The position numbers were made by a program, and so were the translations under genes. Positions 42,848 to 52,769 of a DNA stretch of 64,000 nucleotides are shown here, piece after piece. The stretch covers positions 23,091 through 87,090 of the forward strand of contig NZ_AP026869.1 in NCBI RefSeq assembly GCF_026000115.1. The letters run 5' to 3'. Position 1 is the first letter of the stretch, and each line of letters opens with the position of its first letter. A model generated the notes under the pieces. The model saw only the letters and a list, made by a program, of their open reading frames with translations, was not told the origin of the DNA and did no database searches. The stretch comes from Aureispira anguillae. Lineage in GTDB: Bacteria > Bacteroidota > Bacteroidia > Chitinophagales > Saprospiraceae.

Positions 42848-45802
42848 ATGCGCACAGACGTCCAATATTATCGGAGAATATTATTTTTTATATGTTGTTT
42901 AGTGTATCATCAAATAGCATTTGCTCAACCATGTAATCTCAGTACTATTACACCAGGATTGACGTATAATTCATCAAATACCTTGTGCGAGGGAAATGAT
43001 ATTGAGTTTACAATTGTTATTCCCAATCTACCAGGAGGTTGTATTGTAGATGAATACCACTTAGGAACTCCTAATGGTATCGTATATCCAATTGCACCGA
43101 CTTATACCGTACAAAACGCACCATCAGGAGATTATGATGCGACATTTACCATTGTAGATGATGGATCGCTGACCTGCCCTTGTACAGGAAACGTATCAGT
43201 ACCATCCTCTAATGTTATTACGATTAATGAAATTCCTAGTGCACCACAAATAACCGGAAATACAACTGCATGCGTTGGAGAGCAAGTGTTCTTAGATGCA
43301 CAAACGATTATATCATCGAATAATTATCAATTTTATTGGTATGGAACAGTTACGGGGACACCATTGACGCCAAGTGGTCCTGTTTTATATCAAGGGCAGC
43401 AATTTAATACACCTCCAATTATGAATAGCGGTGTGAGTTACTATGTAACAGTAAAAGATGGTGTATGTGAAAGCCCTGCTACGCAACATACAATTATACC
43501 AGTTTCTGTAACAGCTCCAGTGCTAGCACTTTCAAATCCTGTAACTGCCTGCACTGGTCAGAGCGTACAATTAGGAATTAATGCAACACTTTTAGATTCT
43601 AATGAGGTTGCCCATTGGTTTGCCGATGCAGGAGGGAACAATTTACTTCATGTTGGCAATGTCTTTAATACGCCACCATTAGTGACAGCAACAACATTTT
43701 ATGTTCGAATAGTGAATTATATTCATGATTGCCGAAGTAGTATTGTCGCAGCGAATACAATTAGTATACAGAATATTCCGAGTCCAGTAGCCCCTACCGT
43801 TATTAATGACTGCTTGGGAAAACGAGCAACTCTGACGGGGACTCCTCAACAACTGAATGGCGCTTTGCAGTGGTATGATGATTTAAATGGGCAACCAAAT
43901 TATTTATTAAGCCTTGGAAATATTTTTGTTACAGATACCTTATTAGGGACGCAAACGTATTATGTACAAGAGGTAACTCCTGATGGTTGTATGTCACCAG
44001 TAACTCCTATCTCATTAGTTGCAAACGCATTACCAACGGTTCCATCAATAGTAAGTAATACACCCATTTGCGAAGGTGATAATTTGACCTTAGGGTTAGG
44101 AAGTAGTGCATTAGGAGTAAATACTTCTTGGACTGGACCAAACAGTTTCCAATCTAATTTCCAGCAAGATACAATCTACAATGTTAATATAGTTCAACAT
44201 CAGGGGAACTATATTTTATCTGCACAAGATAATTTGACGGGGTGTATAGATAACGATACACTTTCTGTCTTTATCCATCCACAACCTATGACTCCTACTA
44301 TAATTGGAGATTTTGATCAATGCATAGGAGATTCCTTAATCCTTACTGCTACACCAATTGGTAATGCAAGTTATACATGGTCGTACCCTAACAGTACAAC
44401 AACGTCAAGCACTAACACCTTAAGTTTTGTTGTAGATTCTACCCATCAAGGAATAGTTTCGGTAATTGCCATTGTCAACACCTGTTCTTCGGAAGTTGCA
44501 ACCCAAAATATTACAGTATATACTCCACCAGTAGCAGTTGCAATTAGTAATTCTCCGATTTGCTTGGGCGATCCACTTTTGTTAGATGCGACAGCTTTAA
44601 ACGGAGCAACTTATTACTGGGTAAGTAATAATGCTTATACTTCTACAGAACAAAGTAATACAATTCATAACTTGGATCAAGGACAGTCTACATATATCGT
44701 AGCAGTTTCAAAGAACGGTTGCACTTCGTTTGATACTATTCAAGTCATGGTTAATGGTTTGCCTTCTGTAGGGCAATTCTTTGTGCCGAATCCATATATA
44801 GTTTGTGAAGGCGAAACCGTGAATTTAACGTCTAATATATCAACTGTTTTTGTGGGGAGTTGGACTGGACCAAACGGATTTAATAGTGAATCAGTGGATA
44901 CAACTATTAGTGCCACGATTAGTAGTATTCATACTGGAAATTATAATTTTAATGTTCAAGAAAATGGTACGGGATGTTCAAATGATACATTAATTAGTGT
45001 TCTTGTTTTACCCAAACCAGTAAGCCCTACACTTGCTACTTCGAGTCCTGTTTGTGCAGGTGAAGTATTAGATTTATTTGTACAAGGAGCCAATGCAAAT
45101 ACAACTTATACATGGACCGATCCCCAAGGAAATACTTTTTTGGGAGCAGATACATTAATAAGCTCAGCTACTAATACTGATGCAGGAATATATAAGGTTA
45201 TTGCTTCAAAGAATGGTTGTACTTCTGAATCAAGTTCCATGAATATAGAAGTACATTCTCTACCTGTATTAAGCATTTCTTCGGATACTACGATAGAGGA
45301 AGGAGAATCTTTGATGCTTCGTGCTTTAGGAGCGAGTTTCTATGAATGGAAATCATCAGCTTCAGTAATAAATATTCTTAATCCTTATAGTGCTGTTACT
45401 GAGCTTTCTCCTGTTGATCTGAATGGTCAATTAAGTCCTAATATTTTTCCAATTGAATTAGAGGGAACAAATGCGTTGGGATGTTCTAATACAGATACAT
45501 TGTATTTGACAGTAAAAAAACGTTCAGGTGTTATGGTCTATAATACTTTTACCCCGAATGGTGATGGCGTAAATGAGACTTTTTCTATCGACTTTATTCA
45601 AAACTTAGATGATCATTTCGTACAAATCTTCGATAAATCAGGAGTGATAGTTTGGCAGACCAGTGATTATTCCTTCAACGAATGGGATGGTACATATCAA
45701 GGAAGTGCTCAGAAAGCACCAACAGGAGCTTATTATTACTATATTAAATCAGATACTTTTGAACAAAAAGGGGGCATTATGCTACTCCGAAATAAGTCTT
45801 AA
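42848..45802 (+). CDS. Ig/PKD-like secreted protein with CHU_C (T9SS type B) domain
   Basis: 984 residues with a signal peptide (ILFFICCLVYHQIAFAQP). About ten Ig-like modules follow, with recurring CEGDNLTL, SWTGPNSFQS and ITVYTPPVAVAISNSPICLG strands. The last ~90 residues are the gliding-motility-associated CHU_C domain (VYNTFTPNGDGVNETFSID, VQIFDKSGVIVWQT, WDGTYQGSAQKAPTGAYYYY). Type B substrates of this sort are commonly encoded directly before a PorP/SprF protein, as here (11-base gap). Confidence 0.9.
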   Translation: MRTDVQYYRRILFFICCLVYHQIAFAQPCNLSTITPGLTYNSSNTLCEGNDIEFTIVIPNLPGGCIVDEYHLGTPNGIVYPIAPTYTVQNAPSGDYDATFTIVDDGSLTCPCTGNVSVPSSNVITINEIPSAPQITGNTTACVGEQVFLDAQTIISSNNYQFYWYGTVTGTPLTPSGPVLYQGQQFNTPPIMNSGVSYYVTVKDGVCESPATQHTIIPVSVTAPVLALSNPVTACTGQSVQLGINATLLDSNEVAHWFADAGGNNLLHVGNVFNTPPLVTATTFYVRIVNYIHDCRSSIVAANTISIQNIPSPVAPTVINDCLGKRATLTGTPQQLNGALQWYDDLNGQPNYLLSLGNIFVTDTLLGTQTYYVQEVTPDGCMSPVTPISLVANALPTVPSIVSNTPICEGDNLTLGLGSSALGVNTSWTGPNSFQSNFQQDTIYNVNIVQHQGNYILSAQDNLTGCIDNDTLSVFIHPQPMTPTIIGDFDQCIGDSLILTATPIGNASYTWSYPNSTTTSSTNTLSFVVDSTHQGIVSVIAIVNTCSSEVATQNITVYTPPVAVAISNSPICLGDPLLLDATALNGATYYWVSNNAYTSTEQSNTIHNLDQGQSTYIVAVSKNGCTSFDTIQVMVNGLPSVGQFFVPNPYIVCEGETVNLTSNISTVFVGSWTGPNGFNSESVDTTISATISSIHTGNYNFNVQENGTGCSNDTLISVLVLPKPVSPTLATSSPVCAGEVLDLFVQGANANTTYTWTDPQGNTFLGADTLISSATNTDAGIYKVIASKNGCTSESSSMNIEVHSLPVLSISSDTTIEEGESLMLRALGASFYEWKSSASVINILNPYSAVTELSPVDLNGQLSPNIFPIELEGTNALGCSNTDTLYLTVKKRSGVMVYNTFTPNGDGVNETFSIDFIQNLDDHFVQIFDKSGVIVWQTSDYSFNEWDGTYQGSAQKAPTGAYYYYIKSDTFEQKGGIMLLRNKS

Positions 45803-45813
45803 AATTAATCCTT

Positions 45814-47172
45814 ATGAAACGATACATTGTATATACCCTTATTTTTGTAAGTATTTATTCAACCAATCTCTTTGGGCAGCATGATGCAGCAACTAATCAT
45901 TATTGGATTACTCCATCAGTTCTAAATCCTGCTTTAATTGGTTTAGTTAATGATACTACAATCAATATTTCAGCAAGTTTATCAGATTATTGGGTTGCAA
46001 TGCCTGAGGCTCCTCAAACTATTAGTGCAATATTAGAGGTACCTTTCCCTAATAAAAAAATTGCTTTAGGAGCATTTTTTAGGCAAGAGAAACACTTCTT
46101 AATTAAAGAAACAAGAGGACAACTTACATTTAACTATGAATTTCCTTTTCCAAAGATAAAATCTGAATTTAGGTTGGGATTGGGAGTAGGTTTTTTAGAG
46201 AATAGAATAGATTTTTCAAGAGCGAGTGTAAAGGCAACAAATGATCCACTTGTTTTGAATAGTATTCAGAGCCAACTGGCTTTTCATCTAGCAATGGCAG
46301 TTGCTTTTCGACATAAAAAACTTCGGATAGGGATGACTATTCCTTATCTGATTACCTCTAAAAGTAGTAGAGTAGGATCTTTTTTATATGGAAACAACAA
46401 CATAAATACCACTTCTTTTCAAAAACCACTAATGCTTTCTTTTTATGTTAGACAAGCGCTTTTACCAAAAGAAATTAGTAAAAATATTCATGAATTAGAT
46501 ATTGCAGTCGTTACCAATATTCCTGTAGTCCCACTGACAGAAAATCCATATGATATTCGATTAAATGTTATTTATCAAATTCAAAACTTTGATAAAAATA
46601 ACGATAAAAAAACGGTTACAAAAGCATTGCGTTTTACTAGATTTTCAGTAGGAGCTGGCTTGGGTGTAGCTTGGAAAAATAATGAATCACTAGAAGAGAA
46701 AAAAGCAAATGCTGTGGGGAGTGCTTTATTTGGTGTTGAAATGAACAATTTCTTTGAAGTTAATTACTCGTTTGGTATAAATAGTCGTCTCTCTACACTT
46801 GGTACAACACATGAAATAATATGTAAGATATATATTGATCCTCAAAGAAAAAGTAATGCTATAAAGAAGAATAGAGAAGATATTCTTCTCTTAAGAAATG
46901 AAATAAACGATCAATTAAATATCATTAGGACAGAACATAAAAAGCTAAAAGAAAAAATAGAGGCTATTAATTTTGTTCAAAAAACAGAAATATCTTTATT
47001 AAAAGAAGCACTGGAGAAGTTACAGAATGATATTGAAGATTTAAAAAACATGAAAGTTTCTAAGCCAGATTTAAAGCAAGAAATCAAAGATATGGAAAAG
47101 AACATACAGGAATGGATTAAAGCTTTAAGACAACAAGTTAATATTACGGTACCTCCAAGTTCGTTAAATTAA
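45814..47172 (+). CDS. PorP/SprF-family T9SS outer-membrane protein with coiled-coil extension
   Basis: 452 residues. Signal peptide, then the PorP/SprF N-terminal pattern (HYWITPSVLNPALIGLV) and beta-barrel strands to ~335 (ALGAFFRQEKHF, RLGLGVGFLENRID, YSFGINSRLSTLG). PorP/SprF proteins anchor or assist type B T9SS substrates. Family members usually end near 300-340 residues. Here ~110 extra residues form a predicted coiled coil (RNEINDQLNIIRTEHKKLKE, LEKLQNDIEDLKNM), placed in the periplasm or outside. It is the last gene of the five-gene set. Confidence 0.85.
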   Translation: MKRYIVYTLIFVSIYSTNLFGQHDAATNHYWITPSVLNPALIGLVNDTTINISASLSDYWVAMPEAPQTISAILEVPFPNKKIALGAFFRQEKHFLIKETRGQLTFNYEFPFPKIKSEFRLGLGVGFLENRIDFSRASVKATNDPLVLNSIQSQLAFHLAMAVAFRHKKLRIGMTIPYLITSKSSRVGSFLYGNNNINTTSFQKPLMLSFYVRQALLPKEISKNIHELDIAVVTNIPVVPLTENPYDIRLNVIYQIQNFDKNNDKKTVTKALRFTRFSVGAGLGVAWKNNESLEEKKANAVGSALFGVEMNNFFEVNYSFGINSRLSTLGTTHEIICKIYIDPQRKSNAIKKNREDILLLRNEINDQLNIIRTEHKKLKEKIEAINFVQKTEISLLKEALEKLQNDIEDLKNMKVSKPDLKQEIKDMEKNIQEWIKALRQQVNITVPPSSLN

Positions 47173-47400
47173 ATAAAAAATTATTAAAAAACAGGAAGAA
47201 CAAACTTGCAGCTATTATCGATTTGTGAAAAAGTAAATTTGAAAATAATTTTGAATTAGGATTATTTAGGGGCATTCAGGAGTAAAATAAAAAATATAAT
47301 TTAACACTTATCGTAACGTGTAAATAATTGTTGATTAGTGTTTTAAATTAAATGTTATTGTTTTTTACCCATGAGACCTACTTTGGGCATTTTAATTCGT

Positions 47401-47436
47401 ACCCCGCTTTTAAAGATTTTGCTTCAAAAGCGGGGT
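47401..47436 (+). terminator. terminator of the surface-protein operon
   Basis: ACCCCGCTTTT (47401-47411) pairs perfectly with AAAAGCGGGGT (47426-47436). A T-run (GCTTTTTT) follows a few bases later. It lies 228 bases after the PorP gene. Confidence 0.75.
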
Positions 47437-47786
47437 AATGGCTTTTTTGAAATTCAACAACAGATTATTTCTGATTGTGTTTAGGTATGTCTATAAGCTC
47501 TTAATAGACTTATATTCAATACTTTTGTTGTGAAACAAGTATTAGAAGTGCCAAAATAAACACATTTGTTTTACTACTGAATCTCCCTATTTAGTTTTTA
47601 AATTTTTATATGTATAATTTATTTTGCAAATTGAAAATAGCTGACAAGCTTGGGAATTCTATTTAATGTACATTGATGGATACCCAATAGGGAATAAAGT
47701 AAGTTGTACAGCTATTAGACAAATTGTAAAACGAGTCAGAGATCAGGGGAAATTAAATTGATACGCATTGAAATCAAAAAGTTATA
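47437..47786. other. intergenic region, nothing firm
   Basis: About 350 bp of AT-rich sequence. A 31-codon ORF (47666-47761, MYIDGYPIGNKVSC...) is open on the plus strand but has no supporting evidence. I see no clear RNA gene. Confidence 0.3.
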
Positions 47787-47940
47787 CTATTTTCGTTTAT
47801 GGAAACCATTAATTTCTACTCCTTGATATCTCAAGTATTTATAGAGAGTCGCTTTACTGATAGAAAGGTTTTTGCAAATTTCTACAATACTTAATTTCTC
47901 TGCTTTATAAAGGGCTTCAGCAGCAATAGCCTTTTGGTCT
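47787..47940 (-). pseudogene. detached C-terminus of a serine recombinase
   Basis: Encodes KAIAAEALYKAEKLSIVEIC and the following HTH (ISKATLYKYLRYQGVEINGF), matching the end of the intact recombinase at 63158-63751. It is in a different frame from the chimeric ORF that precedes it because a ~20-26-bp deletion removed the LSEKAQQ linker codons. Not translated as a separate protein in any obvious way. Confidence 0.8.
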
Positions 47941-48543
47941 TCCACCAATTTGCCCTCTTGCTCTGGCAGCTTTGAGACCAGCTTGTGTGCGTTCCCGAAT
48001 AATGTCTCTTTCAAATTCGGCAAGTGAAGCAAAAATATTAAAAACTAGTCGACCTTGAGAAGTAGTAGTATCAATTGGATCATTGATACTTTGGAGTCCA
48101 ATTCCTTTTTCATTTAATTCATCCATATTTTGAACTTCTTCAATCGGTCTTGCATTGTTTCCCGCCTTGCAAAATGGATATTGCTGCCTTTTATTGGAGT
48201 CTAAGATTTTTTCAAGCCTAATTTGAACTTCCCAATTGGCAAAGTAGTTATAGGTGTATTTGAATTTGTCTTTACAGCGTAATTTAAAATCTCTTAGCAA
48301 TGTTTCTTTCGCAGAGCCAGAAAACCATCCTCCTGCACCAGAATAAGAAAGTCCATATGATTTACCATGTAACTTAAAACAATGCAAATGAAATTTTTCC
48401 CATCCCATTACTAATTGAATAATTCCATGCAAATCTGCAAGGTTAGTATCATCTCTTAACAAGAGTCTGCGCCAAACCATTGGACTAGCTCCAAGCAAAT
48501 GAATTTTGACTTGATATATTTTGCCACTAAAAGTTGATTCCAC
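47917..48543 (-). CDS. chimera: pRiA4b ORF-3-like domain fused to a serine-recombinase fragment
   Basis: 208 residues from ATG 48543. Residues 1-~138 resemble the plasmid pRiA4b ORF-3-like family (YQVKIHLLGASPMVWRRLL, LADLHGIIQLVMGWEKFHLH, WEVQIRLEKILD, then KAGNNARPIEEVQ), short of its usual end. From DELNEKGIGLQSINDPIDTT onward it is the middle of a serine recombinase nearly identical to residues ~79-145 of the gene at 63158-63751, without the Ser nucleophile. It ends out of frame at GYCC. The join is in frame, so a stable hybrid could be made, but recombinase activity is excluded. Confidence 0.75.
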   Translation of the reverse strand: MESTFSGKIYQVKIHLLGASPMVWRRLLLRDDTNLADLHGIIQLVMGWEKFHLHCFKLHGKSYGLSYSGAGGWFSGSAKETLLRDFKLRCKDKFKYTYNYFANWEVQIRLEKILDSNKRQQYPFCKAGNNARPIEEVQNMDELNEKGIGLQSINDPIDTTTSQGRLVFNIFASLAEFERDIIRERTQAGLKAARARGQIGGRPKGYCC

Positions 48544-48712
48544 ACCCTAAAAGTTTTCCTTTTTCAAGTTACGGAATTCATAACTATATTCCAACTCTAG
48601 CAACAAGTGCCCCACGGTTTTTTATGCTCTCCTGCCCCAGCACAAGAAGACAGTAGAATTACAGATTCTCGTGACAGCCAAAAAACATAATCTTATTCAA
48701 TAAAAGTTATAA

Positions 48713-50251
48713 TCACTTAACTATCAATTTTCTCCTTTGCAAAGGAATATGATTTTCTGTTAATAAGACCCAATAGACACCAGGGGAAAGATTTATTGTA
48801 TTATCAAAAGTAAAAAGTGATTCTCCCGCAGGTAGTTCTTTTCTAAAAAGCCGCAGCCCCATGTTGTTAAATAGTTCTAATTCTATAGTCTTTGTAGCGT
48901 TTTTTACAGAGACAGAAAAGTCCCCATCGGTAGGGTTAGGGATTAATTTTACCTCAAGTGGGGTGTTGAGATAATGATTTGAGACATTTGTTGTATCACC
49001 AAGTATTGATGCAACATCAGATAAATGGCTTCCAATGGACTGTAGGCAAATTTTGATTCCTCCTGTTGTATATTTGGCACCTGGATTAATTGTGACATAA
49101 TATGTTTTACACGAAGATTCAAAATGATTGGGGATGTCGGCTTTTGCTATGAAACTATGTTGTCCTGCCTGGTAGGTACCACCTACTAAATAGTTTTCAT
49201 TACTATTGCAAATATCTTGACGGATATAAAACGGTCCATCAGCACTAAATAGCGTACCATTACATTTAGAAATTTCAAAGATGATTTGATCCCCATCAAT
49301 TGCAGCTGTTGCTTGAATTACACCTCCTATATAAATAGAACTATCGCAGTTTGTTGTTGTTCCACAAATAGGCAATACATCATTGTTTTGAATGGTGCAT
49401 GTTTTATCCGCTGGAGCTGCAATAATGCTAATCGCATGAGGCACTGGGCGATCTATTGAATACATAGAAAGCCCTTCTAAACAAACCTGTGTCGACCAAT
49501 GACCATCAAATGCCATTGCGTGAATAGTGCCAAAATCTTGTAGAATATTCTCTGCCCTTGAGGCTGTTAAATTGACGCTGGTCAAAATATAAATTTGGGA
49601 ATATCCATCTTCACTCCAATTGCCTCCAACTCCGATATAGGTCCTTCTTAGAGGTATTAATGGATTCTTTTGTCCGATTTTTAACCCAACAATGATATTA
49701 GAAGCGGAATCAGATTCAATGACACTGGGATTTGACCCATTATAATCTATAATTTGAGCCCGATCATGTTCAATTTTTAGCATGGACTTTAGAAAGGGTT
49801 CGTTATTTCCAAAACCTATTGTTTTAACTGCTCCTCTGTGTTTTACGGGAAAGGACATAGCCGCAGCACTTGAAGTATCGAGACCATAAAAGCTACCATT
49901 TACGATTGAAAAGGCATGGCTTCCTTGCTCTGCCCTTAAATCTTGCCAAAATTCGTCAAGATTCCGCTTCTTATATTTGTTATAGCTTATAGTGTTCGTA
50001 TAAAGCTTACCATCTTCGTTTCCTAACATGGATTCTAGTTTTGCTCCTTTGGACAAATCGATGATGTGGACATAACCTTCCAATGAATTATGGTATAATT
50101 TAACACCAGAAGCTTCTTTTGTTAATGTGTATCCCGTGGGAACTTGAGCAATAGTAGGGATCGTTCCAAGCAAAATTATACCCCAAAGTAGCTTAAATGG
50201 GATGTACTTGATGATTAGGCTTGCAGTTGTTTTTCGCATATCGAGTCTCAT
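48713..50251 (-). CDS. phosphodiester-glycosidase-like (NAGPA/DUF2233) secreted protein with T9SS domain
   Basis: 512 residues with a signal-type N-terminus (FKLLWGIILLGTIPTIAQ). Residues ~40-285 resemble phosphodiester glycosidase domains: FSIVNGSFYGLDTS, RRTYIGVGGNW, ENILQDFGTIHAMAFDGHWS in place of the family's usual AMxLDGGxS. A Cys-containing beta region follows, then a type A T9SS sorting domain (VKLIPNPTDGDFSVSV, LELFNNMGLRLF, ending RRKLIVK). The family removes sugar-phosphodiester caps from polymers; the substrate here is unknown. A shorter relative is at 58980-59849. Confidence 0.7.
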   Translation of the reverse strand: MRLDMRKTTASLIIKYIPFKLLWGIILLGTIPTIAQVPTGYTLTKEASGVKLYHNSLEGYVHIIDLSKGAKLESMLGNEDGKLYTNTISYNKYKKRNLDEFWQDLRAEQGSHAFSIVNGSFYGLDTSSAAAMSFPVKHRGAVKTIGFGNNEPFLKSMLKIEHDRAQIIDYNGSNPSVIESDSASNIIVGLKIGQKNPLIPLRRTYIGVGGNWSEDGYSQIYILTSVNLTASRAENILQDFGTIHAMAFDGHWSTQVCLEGLSMYSIDRPVPHAISIIAAPADKTCTIQNNDVLPICGTTTNCDSSIYIGGVIQATAAIDGDQIIFEISKCNGTLFSADGPFYIRQDICNSNENYLVGGTYQAGQHSFIAKADIPNHFESSCKTYYVTINPGAKYTTGGIKICLQSIGSHLSDVASILGDTTNVSNHYLNTPLEVKLIPNPTDGDFSVSVKNATKTIELELFNNMGLRLFRKELPAGESLFTFDNTINLSPGVYWVLLTENHIPLQRRKLIVK

Positions 50252-50653
50252 TGAGGAGTACCATTAAATGTTAGAGATATATAATTGAACTTTATATAAA
50301 GATAGACGCTTGTCTCGAGTTATTAAAAGACAGAAAAGATTAATTTGAAAATTAAATCTACATAATTGTTGTGTAATAGGTTGATTATTAAGTAGAATTA
50401 AGTTGAAAGGCTAAGTCAATTGAGGCTTCTTTGTTTTCCACTCACTACTTTCCGCACCTCAACTAACGATATAGAAATCCTTCCCTTTTACGAACACAAG
50501 ACGATATCAAACAAAGACAAGACGAATTCTATGAATAATAGGACGCTATAGGTAAGCGACCTATGAGCGCTCTATATTTGTATTGAATTCACATAGAACT
50601 ATTTCCTTGGTAACGTGGCCACAACACCAATTTAACTTTCAAATATTATTACT
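50252..50653. other. divergent intergenic region
   Basis: 402 bp between divergent genes. TATATTTG at 50573-50580 fits the -7 box TAnnTTTG for the small secreted protein at 50654, but a matching upstream TTTG is not clear. A short palindrome (ATAGGT near 50548 with ACCTAT near 50559) lies just before it. Confidence 0.35.
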
Positions 50654-51001
50654 ATGAATGTCAAATTGTTTGTTATAGCGTTAGCTATGGTATGTATTGA
50701 GTTTAATCCAACAAATGCAAATCCCGCTTATTCATCGGATTATGCCTACTCCTCTTCTTTCATAGAAGGGGGAATTAGAACAATTGTTTTGGGGTACGCA
50801 TCTATAGAAATCCATCAAGAAACTTCTACACCTCTTCAAGTTAAAATTTATAATAGTTCAGAAGGTTTAGTCTATTCCAACGAATCTTCTGAATTACAAA
50901 TGGATGTCTCAATAGAAGGGTGGAAAACAGGTGATTATACCATCGTAACTTTAGCTGGAGGCGAACAAGTCTCGCAAGATTTTTTAGTCAGTATTACTTA
51001 G
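50654..51001 (+). CDS. small secreted beta-sandwich protein
   Basis: 115 residues: signal peptide (MNVKLFVIALAMVCIEFNPT), then a single predicted beta-sandwich (TIVLGYASIEIHQE, PLQVKIYNSSEGLVY, MDVSIEGWKTGDYTIVTLAG). The layout resembles DUF3244-like secreted proteins of Bacteroidota. It is followed by a terminator. Confidence 0.6.
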   Translation: MNVKLFVIALAMVCIEFNPTNANPAYSSDYAYSSSFIEGGIRTIVLGYASIEIHQETSTPLQVKIYNSSEGLVYSNESSELQMDVSIEGWKTGDYTIVTLAGGEQVSQDFLVSIT

Positions 51002-51014
51002 TAATAGATAATAG

Positions 51015-51047
51015 CCTGCCAACAAATAAGTATTTTATTTTGGCAGG
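51015..51047. terminator. terminator between convergent genes
   Basis: CCTGCCA (51015-51021) and TGGCAGG (51041-51047) form the stem, followed by TTTTATTTT. It ends the small secreted gene and may act on the opposite strand as well. Confidence 0.7.
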
Positions 51048-51049
51048 TT

Positions 51050-52474
51050 TTATTTTAGTTTATCTATAAGTGTTTGATAAATTTCGGTTAGCCACTTATA
51101 ATATAAAGTATCTTTAGGTACTTTTTTGTACCAATCATGTGTATTCCTTAATTGATCTTTCTTCGATATATTGCCAAAGGTTTTTACAAGAGCTGTTATT
51201 TGTTTTTGAAGGTTCAGCTTCTTTTGTTTGAAATAATCAGGAAGTAAATTTTGACCTGTATTTCGATTAATTAACCTTAGATAGCTTGAAATGAGTACAT
51301 CTATTTCAGTCTCATATATATAATCCATTTCCTCTAAGTAAGACTCAACAGCAGCTTTGATTTTTATAACATGTAATTGAACCAAATAGTAGGGGCGTTG
51401 CTCTTTTGGTGGAAGGGGAGAGGGCTGCTCTAGCTGCTCCCCCAAAGCTGTCCATTTCTTAGAAAGGAATAATTGAGCAACTTTACATAAGTAATTCAGA
51501 CATTCTTGATGATGAGCATAAGGGATGTATTGCTCTTCGGTGATTTTTAAAAAAGGCAGGTCTTTAGTATTAATACAAGAAGAAATAATGTTGGCAATAT
51601 CGCTAAAATAGATTGTATCTCCTTTTTGAAATAAGAGCCCTTGCTTATGTGCAATTATATATAGCTGCTGAATTTCAGCATCAAAATCTGAAGGGCGTTG
51701 AGTATTGAAAAAATTAATTAAAGTCATAAGCCCAAATTCTTTATGCTCTTGTTCCAATCGAGATGAAGACAACCCTTGCTTCGCTTCTTCTAATAAAGAT
51801 TCTAGGTAGTTTCCCTGCTGATGATAAGTATGAATTATGGTATACAGAGCATGATAAAATGCAAGTAATGGATGCTGAGTAAGATTTATATGAGCAATAT
51901 TAACAGAGTGCTTAGAAAGGATTGCTGAGGGGCTTGTTGTCTGAAGTCGATAGCTTCGACTAATTTTTTCCAAAGTTAATCTGAGCTTTTGAATGGCATA
52001 ATAAATGTCTAAATGCAGCTCCGCATCCGAAAATCTTTCAATGCTCTCAAACGTTGATTTTGTTTCATCGAGCGATGAAAAATAGCTAGCATTGTTTACT
52101 TCAAAACTTCTGTGATAGTCTTCTACTGATTGTGGTGTTTTTAATGACTCTGCATACTGTTTACGGACATCCCATATCAACGGATTTTCAGAATACTGTT
52201 TCAAAATGTTAGACTGAACCTCTAATAATGATTTGTCGGAAAGCTCGTTTAATGAAAAATTATAAAAACTTTCAATAAGTTGATTATAACAATATTGAGA
52301 GCTGTTTTTCTTCAAATCTAACTTATTAATCTTTCCTCCATGTCTGATAAAGGACGCTAGGGCTGCTGTATAAAATTTTTTTAGATTTTTTGACTTTAGA
52401 TAGGCTTTGAAAGCCTTACGATGTTGCTCTGATAAAAGCTGAATGATGCATTCTAGTTTTTCTTTTTTGTCCAT
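51050..52474 (-). CDS. large helical protein of unknown family
   Basis: 474 residues with no signal peptide and an almost entirely helical prediction (LLSEQHRKAFKAYLKSKNLK, FYHALYTIIHTYHQQGNYLE). The repeating helix pairs hint at a TPR-like solenoid but no canonical TPR motif is seen. Cytoplasmic. Family and function not recognised. Confidence 0.65.
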   Translation of the reverse strand: MDKKEKLECIIQLLSEQHRKAFKAYLKSKNLKKFYTAALASFIRHGGKINKLDLKKNSSQYCYNQLIESFYNFSLNELSDKSLLEVQSNILKQYSENPLIWDVRKQYAESLKTPQSVEDYHRSFEVNNASYFSSLDETKSTFESIERFSDAELHLDIYYAIQKLRLTLEKISRSYRLQTTSPSAILSKHSVNIAHINLTQHPLLAFYHALYTIIHTYHQQGNYLESLLEEAKQGLSSSRLEQEHKEFGLMTLINFFNTQRPSDFDAEIQQLYIIAHKQGLLFQKGDTIYFSDIANIISSCINTKDLPFLKITEEQYIPYAHHQECLNYLCKVAQLFLSKKWTALGEQLEQPSPLPPKEQRPYYLVQLHVIKIKAAVESYLEEMDYIYETEIDVLISSYLRLINRNTGQNLLPDYFKQKKLNLQKQITALVKTFGNISKKDQLRNTHDWYKKVPKDTLYYKWLTEIYQTLIDKLK

Positions 52475-52769
52475 AATTGAATGAAAAAGACTGAAAATAT
52501 TTAAGTGTTAAGTATTTGATAAACAGTTGTTTGTGGTTGTTTTGGGGCTTTTTTTTTCTACCAGCCGCTATTCAATCTAGAAGTTTTAGCCTTTTCTGTC
52601 AGTAATTTTAAAATAATTACTTGAGTGACGTTCATTTTTGAAGCTCTTGGTCTACTTTTTTAATATACGAAAAAATAATCTTGGACAAAGTTTTTGTAAG
52701 GAGAAAGAAGAGACATAAGGCGGATAGCCATTCGAGTAGTTGATTTTCAAATTGTTTATTTAAAAACTA

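Noticed and set aside
47666..47761. 31-codon plus-strand ORF MYIDGYPIGNKVSC
   Set aside because: Too short, no ribosome-binding or conservation evidence visible, and located next to a decayed recombinase; listed only as intergenic content.
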